Positions 28,266-29,789 of a stretch of DNA of 29,789 nt are shown here, one piece after another. Source of the stretch: Moniliella sp. 'wahieum' (Eukaryota; Basidiomycota; Moniliellomycetes; Moniliellales; Moniliellaceae). The stretch is from the NCBI GenBank assembly GCA_003971905.1, contig RSEE01000180.1, forward strand, positions 1 through 29,789, read 5' to 3'. The notes beneath the pieces were generated by a model. It searched no databases and had not been told where the DNA came from. It was given only the letters and a program-made list of their open reading frames with translations. Numbering within the stretch: the stretch's first letter is position 1; every line of letters starts with the position of its first letter. The position numbers and the translations under genes were made by a program.

Positions 28266-29789
28266 ATGACATCTCCCGGGAACCACCACGATGATCTGCC
28301 CACCAACCCCGACTACAAACTGCTGGGCAAGGATCTCTCCCTCTTTTCCCAGGCGAATCTCGATATGAACAAGGTCAACATTAAGCGCAATGCCTCGCCT
28401 GCCGAGCTGTACGAGGAAGCCATTATCAAGGAGAGTGCCGTCATTGCCTCCAATGGTGCGCTGATTAATTTTTCGGGAAAGAAGACGGGCCGTTCGCCCA
28501 AGGATAAGCGCATCGTCTTTGAGGAGACGTCGAAGAACGATGTCTGGGTATGTCATATTTCCCCTCTACCCCCCAGCCCAGCTGACCCATTCAATCCTCT
28601 ATTTTCCCAGTGGGGCCCAGTCAACATCAAGATGGACGAGCATACGTTTGAGATCAACCGCGAACGTGCGATTGACTACCTCAACACACCGCGAGGACGT
28701 CTATGTATTTGATGGGTATGCTGGGTGGGATCCCAAGTACCGTATCAAGGTGCGGGTCATCTGTGCGCGTGCCTACCATGCCCTGTTTATGCACAACATG
28801 CTCATCCGTCCCACACGCGAGGAGTTGGAGAACTGGGGCGAGCCAGACCTGACCATCTTTAATGCGGGCCAGTTCCCGGCCAACCGCTTTACGGCGGGAA
28901 TGACCTCGCCCACGTCGGTCGAGGTGAATTTCAAGCGCCGCGAGATGGTCATTCTCGGTACTGAATATGCCGGTGAGATGAAAGGGTGTGTTTACCTACA
29001 TGCACCTTCAGCCGGTCAAGTTTGGACAGCTTTCGCTTCACTCGTCGGCGAACGAAGGCCCCAAGGCGATGTTACCCTTTTCTTTGGGCTTTCAGGCACG
29101 GGAAAGACAACGCTATCGGCGGACGTGAACCGCCTTTTGATTGGGGATGATGAGCACGTCTGGTCGGATACGGGCGTGTTTAACATTGAGGGCGGGTGCT
29201 ACGCCAAGTTGCATTGGCCTGACCGAGGAGAAGGAACCGCTGCTGTACCGGGCCATCCGTTTTGGTCGATTCTCGAGAATGTGGTGTACGACAAGACACG
29301 CGAGAGCCCGACTACAACGATGTTTCCATTACCGAGAACACGCGCTGCGCCTACCCATCGACTTTATCCCCAACGCCAAAATCCCGTGCCGTCCACCAAC
29401 CAGCCGAGCAACATTGTTATGCTCACCTGCGACGCATACGTGTGCTACCTCCCGTGTCCAAGCTCACCCCCGAGCAGGCGCAATACCACTTTATTGCTGG
29501 CTACACATCCAGACTCCTGGCACCGAGGACGGCATCTCTGAGCCGTCGCCCACTTTCTCGACGTGCTACGGACAGCCGTTCATCGTTCTCCACCCGGGTC
29601 GCTATGCGGCCATTCTGGCTGAGCGCATGGCCAAACACAATGTCAACTGCTGGCTGGTCAACACTGGCTGGACGGCGGCAAGTTTGGGATTGGGAAACGG
29701 TGCCCGCTCAAGTCACCGCGCGATCATTGATGCCATCCACGATGGTTCCCTCTCCCGGGTCGAGTACGAGAACTTTGAGTGTTCAACTT
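28266..29789 (+). CDS. PCK1: ATP-type phosphoenolpyruvate carboxykinase, 5' part
   Basis: This enzyme converts oxaloacetate plus ATP to phosphoenolpyruvate, CO2 and ADP, the committed step of gluconeogenesis in the cytosol, normally repressed by glucose. Start: CCACCATGACATC at 28266. Visible segments are NPDYKLLGKDLSLFSQANLD, ASNGALINFSGKKTGRSPKD, DVW-WGPVNIKMDEHTFEINR, EDVYVFDGYAGWDPKYRIKV and FNAGQFPANRFTAGMTSPTS. FFGLSGTGKTTLSADVN is the P-loop (29086-29118) and LIGDDEHVWSDTGVFNIEGG the kinase-2 metal site; then YAKC, ENVVYDKTRES, ITENTRCAYPIDFIPNAKIP, CYGQPFIVLHPGRYA and NCWLVNTGW. One intron is clear, and six or more single-base indels break the frame (near 28693, 28985, 29065, 29210, 29310, 29430). 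The 3' end runs off the window. Confidence 0.96.
28548..28610 (+). other. Intron in PEPCK (63 nt, in frame, no stop)
   Basis: GTATGT at 28548 and TTTTCCCAG ending at 28610 flank 63 nt. Removal gives NDVW-WGPVNIKMDE, as in PEPCK of other fungi. Its length is a multiple of three and it has no in-frame stop, so an unspliced transcript would still be open. Confidence 0.92.

Overview
This is fungal nuclear DNA, most likely from a basidiomycete. The evidence is a group III hybrid histidine kinase, a fungal-type cytochrome c oxidase subunit IV, a GH128 glucanase, short GT-AG introns (mostly 56-94 nt, few per gene) and two intron-containing tRNA genes. Dispersed short GC-balanced repeats between genes (ATGCAT, TGACGCG, AAGCTTGA types) resemble those of smut-related fungi (Ustilaginomycotina), but that placement is an inference of about 50% confidence.

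Layout, left to right: a possible gene tail at the edge (1-226); a UBLCP1-like ubiquitin-like-domain CTD phosphatase in two halves (1274-2230 and about 3750-4330, +), separated by about 1.5 kb with unrelated coding potential; a group III hybrid histidine kinase with seven HAMP-type units (5780-10867, +); a repeat-rich intergenic region; a Prx5-like peroxiredoxin (13347-14169, +); a gene-poor stretch with an LTR-like segment (14734-15240); a xanthine/hypoxanthine phosphoribosyltransferase (16792-17834, +), convergent with COX subunit IV (18018-18665, -); a divergent SRPK-like kinase with an unusual catalytic loop (about 19886-21877, +); tRNA-Val (22241-22334, -); about 3 kb without a recognisable gene; a secreted GH128 endo-beta-1,3-glucanase (25622-about 26936, +); tRNA-Trp (27053-27133, +); and the 5' part of ATP-type PEP carboxykinase (28266 to the window end, +).

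The genes are unrelated housekeeping, stress-signalling, wall-remodelling and gluconeogenic functions, as expected for an ordinary fungal chromosome arm; there is no obvious cluster. The dominant technical feature is that almost every conserved gene, and the tRNA-Val, carries single-base indels that break the frame while the protein sequence between them stays well conserved. This fits uncorrected long-read assembly error better than wholesale pseudogenisation. All CDS coordinates below therefore span several frames, and starts and stops are approximate unless stated. No clearly new system was found. The best leads are the interrupted phosphatase gene, the kinase with an altered catalytic loop, the dispersed ATGCAT motif and the inverted forkhead-like sites before PEPCK.
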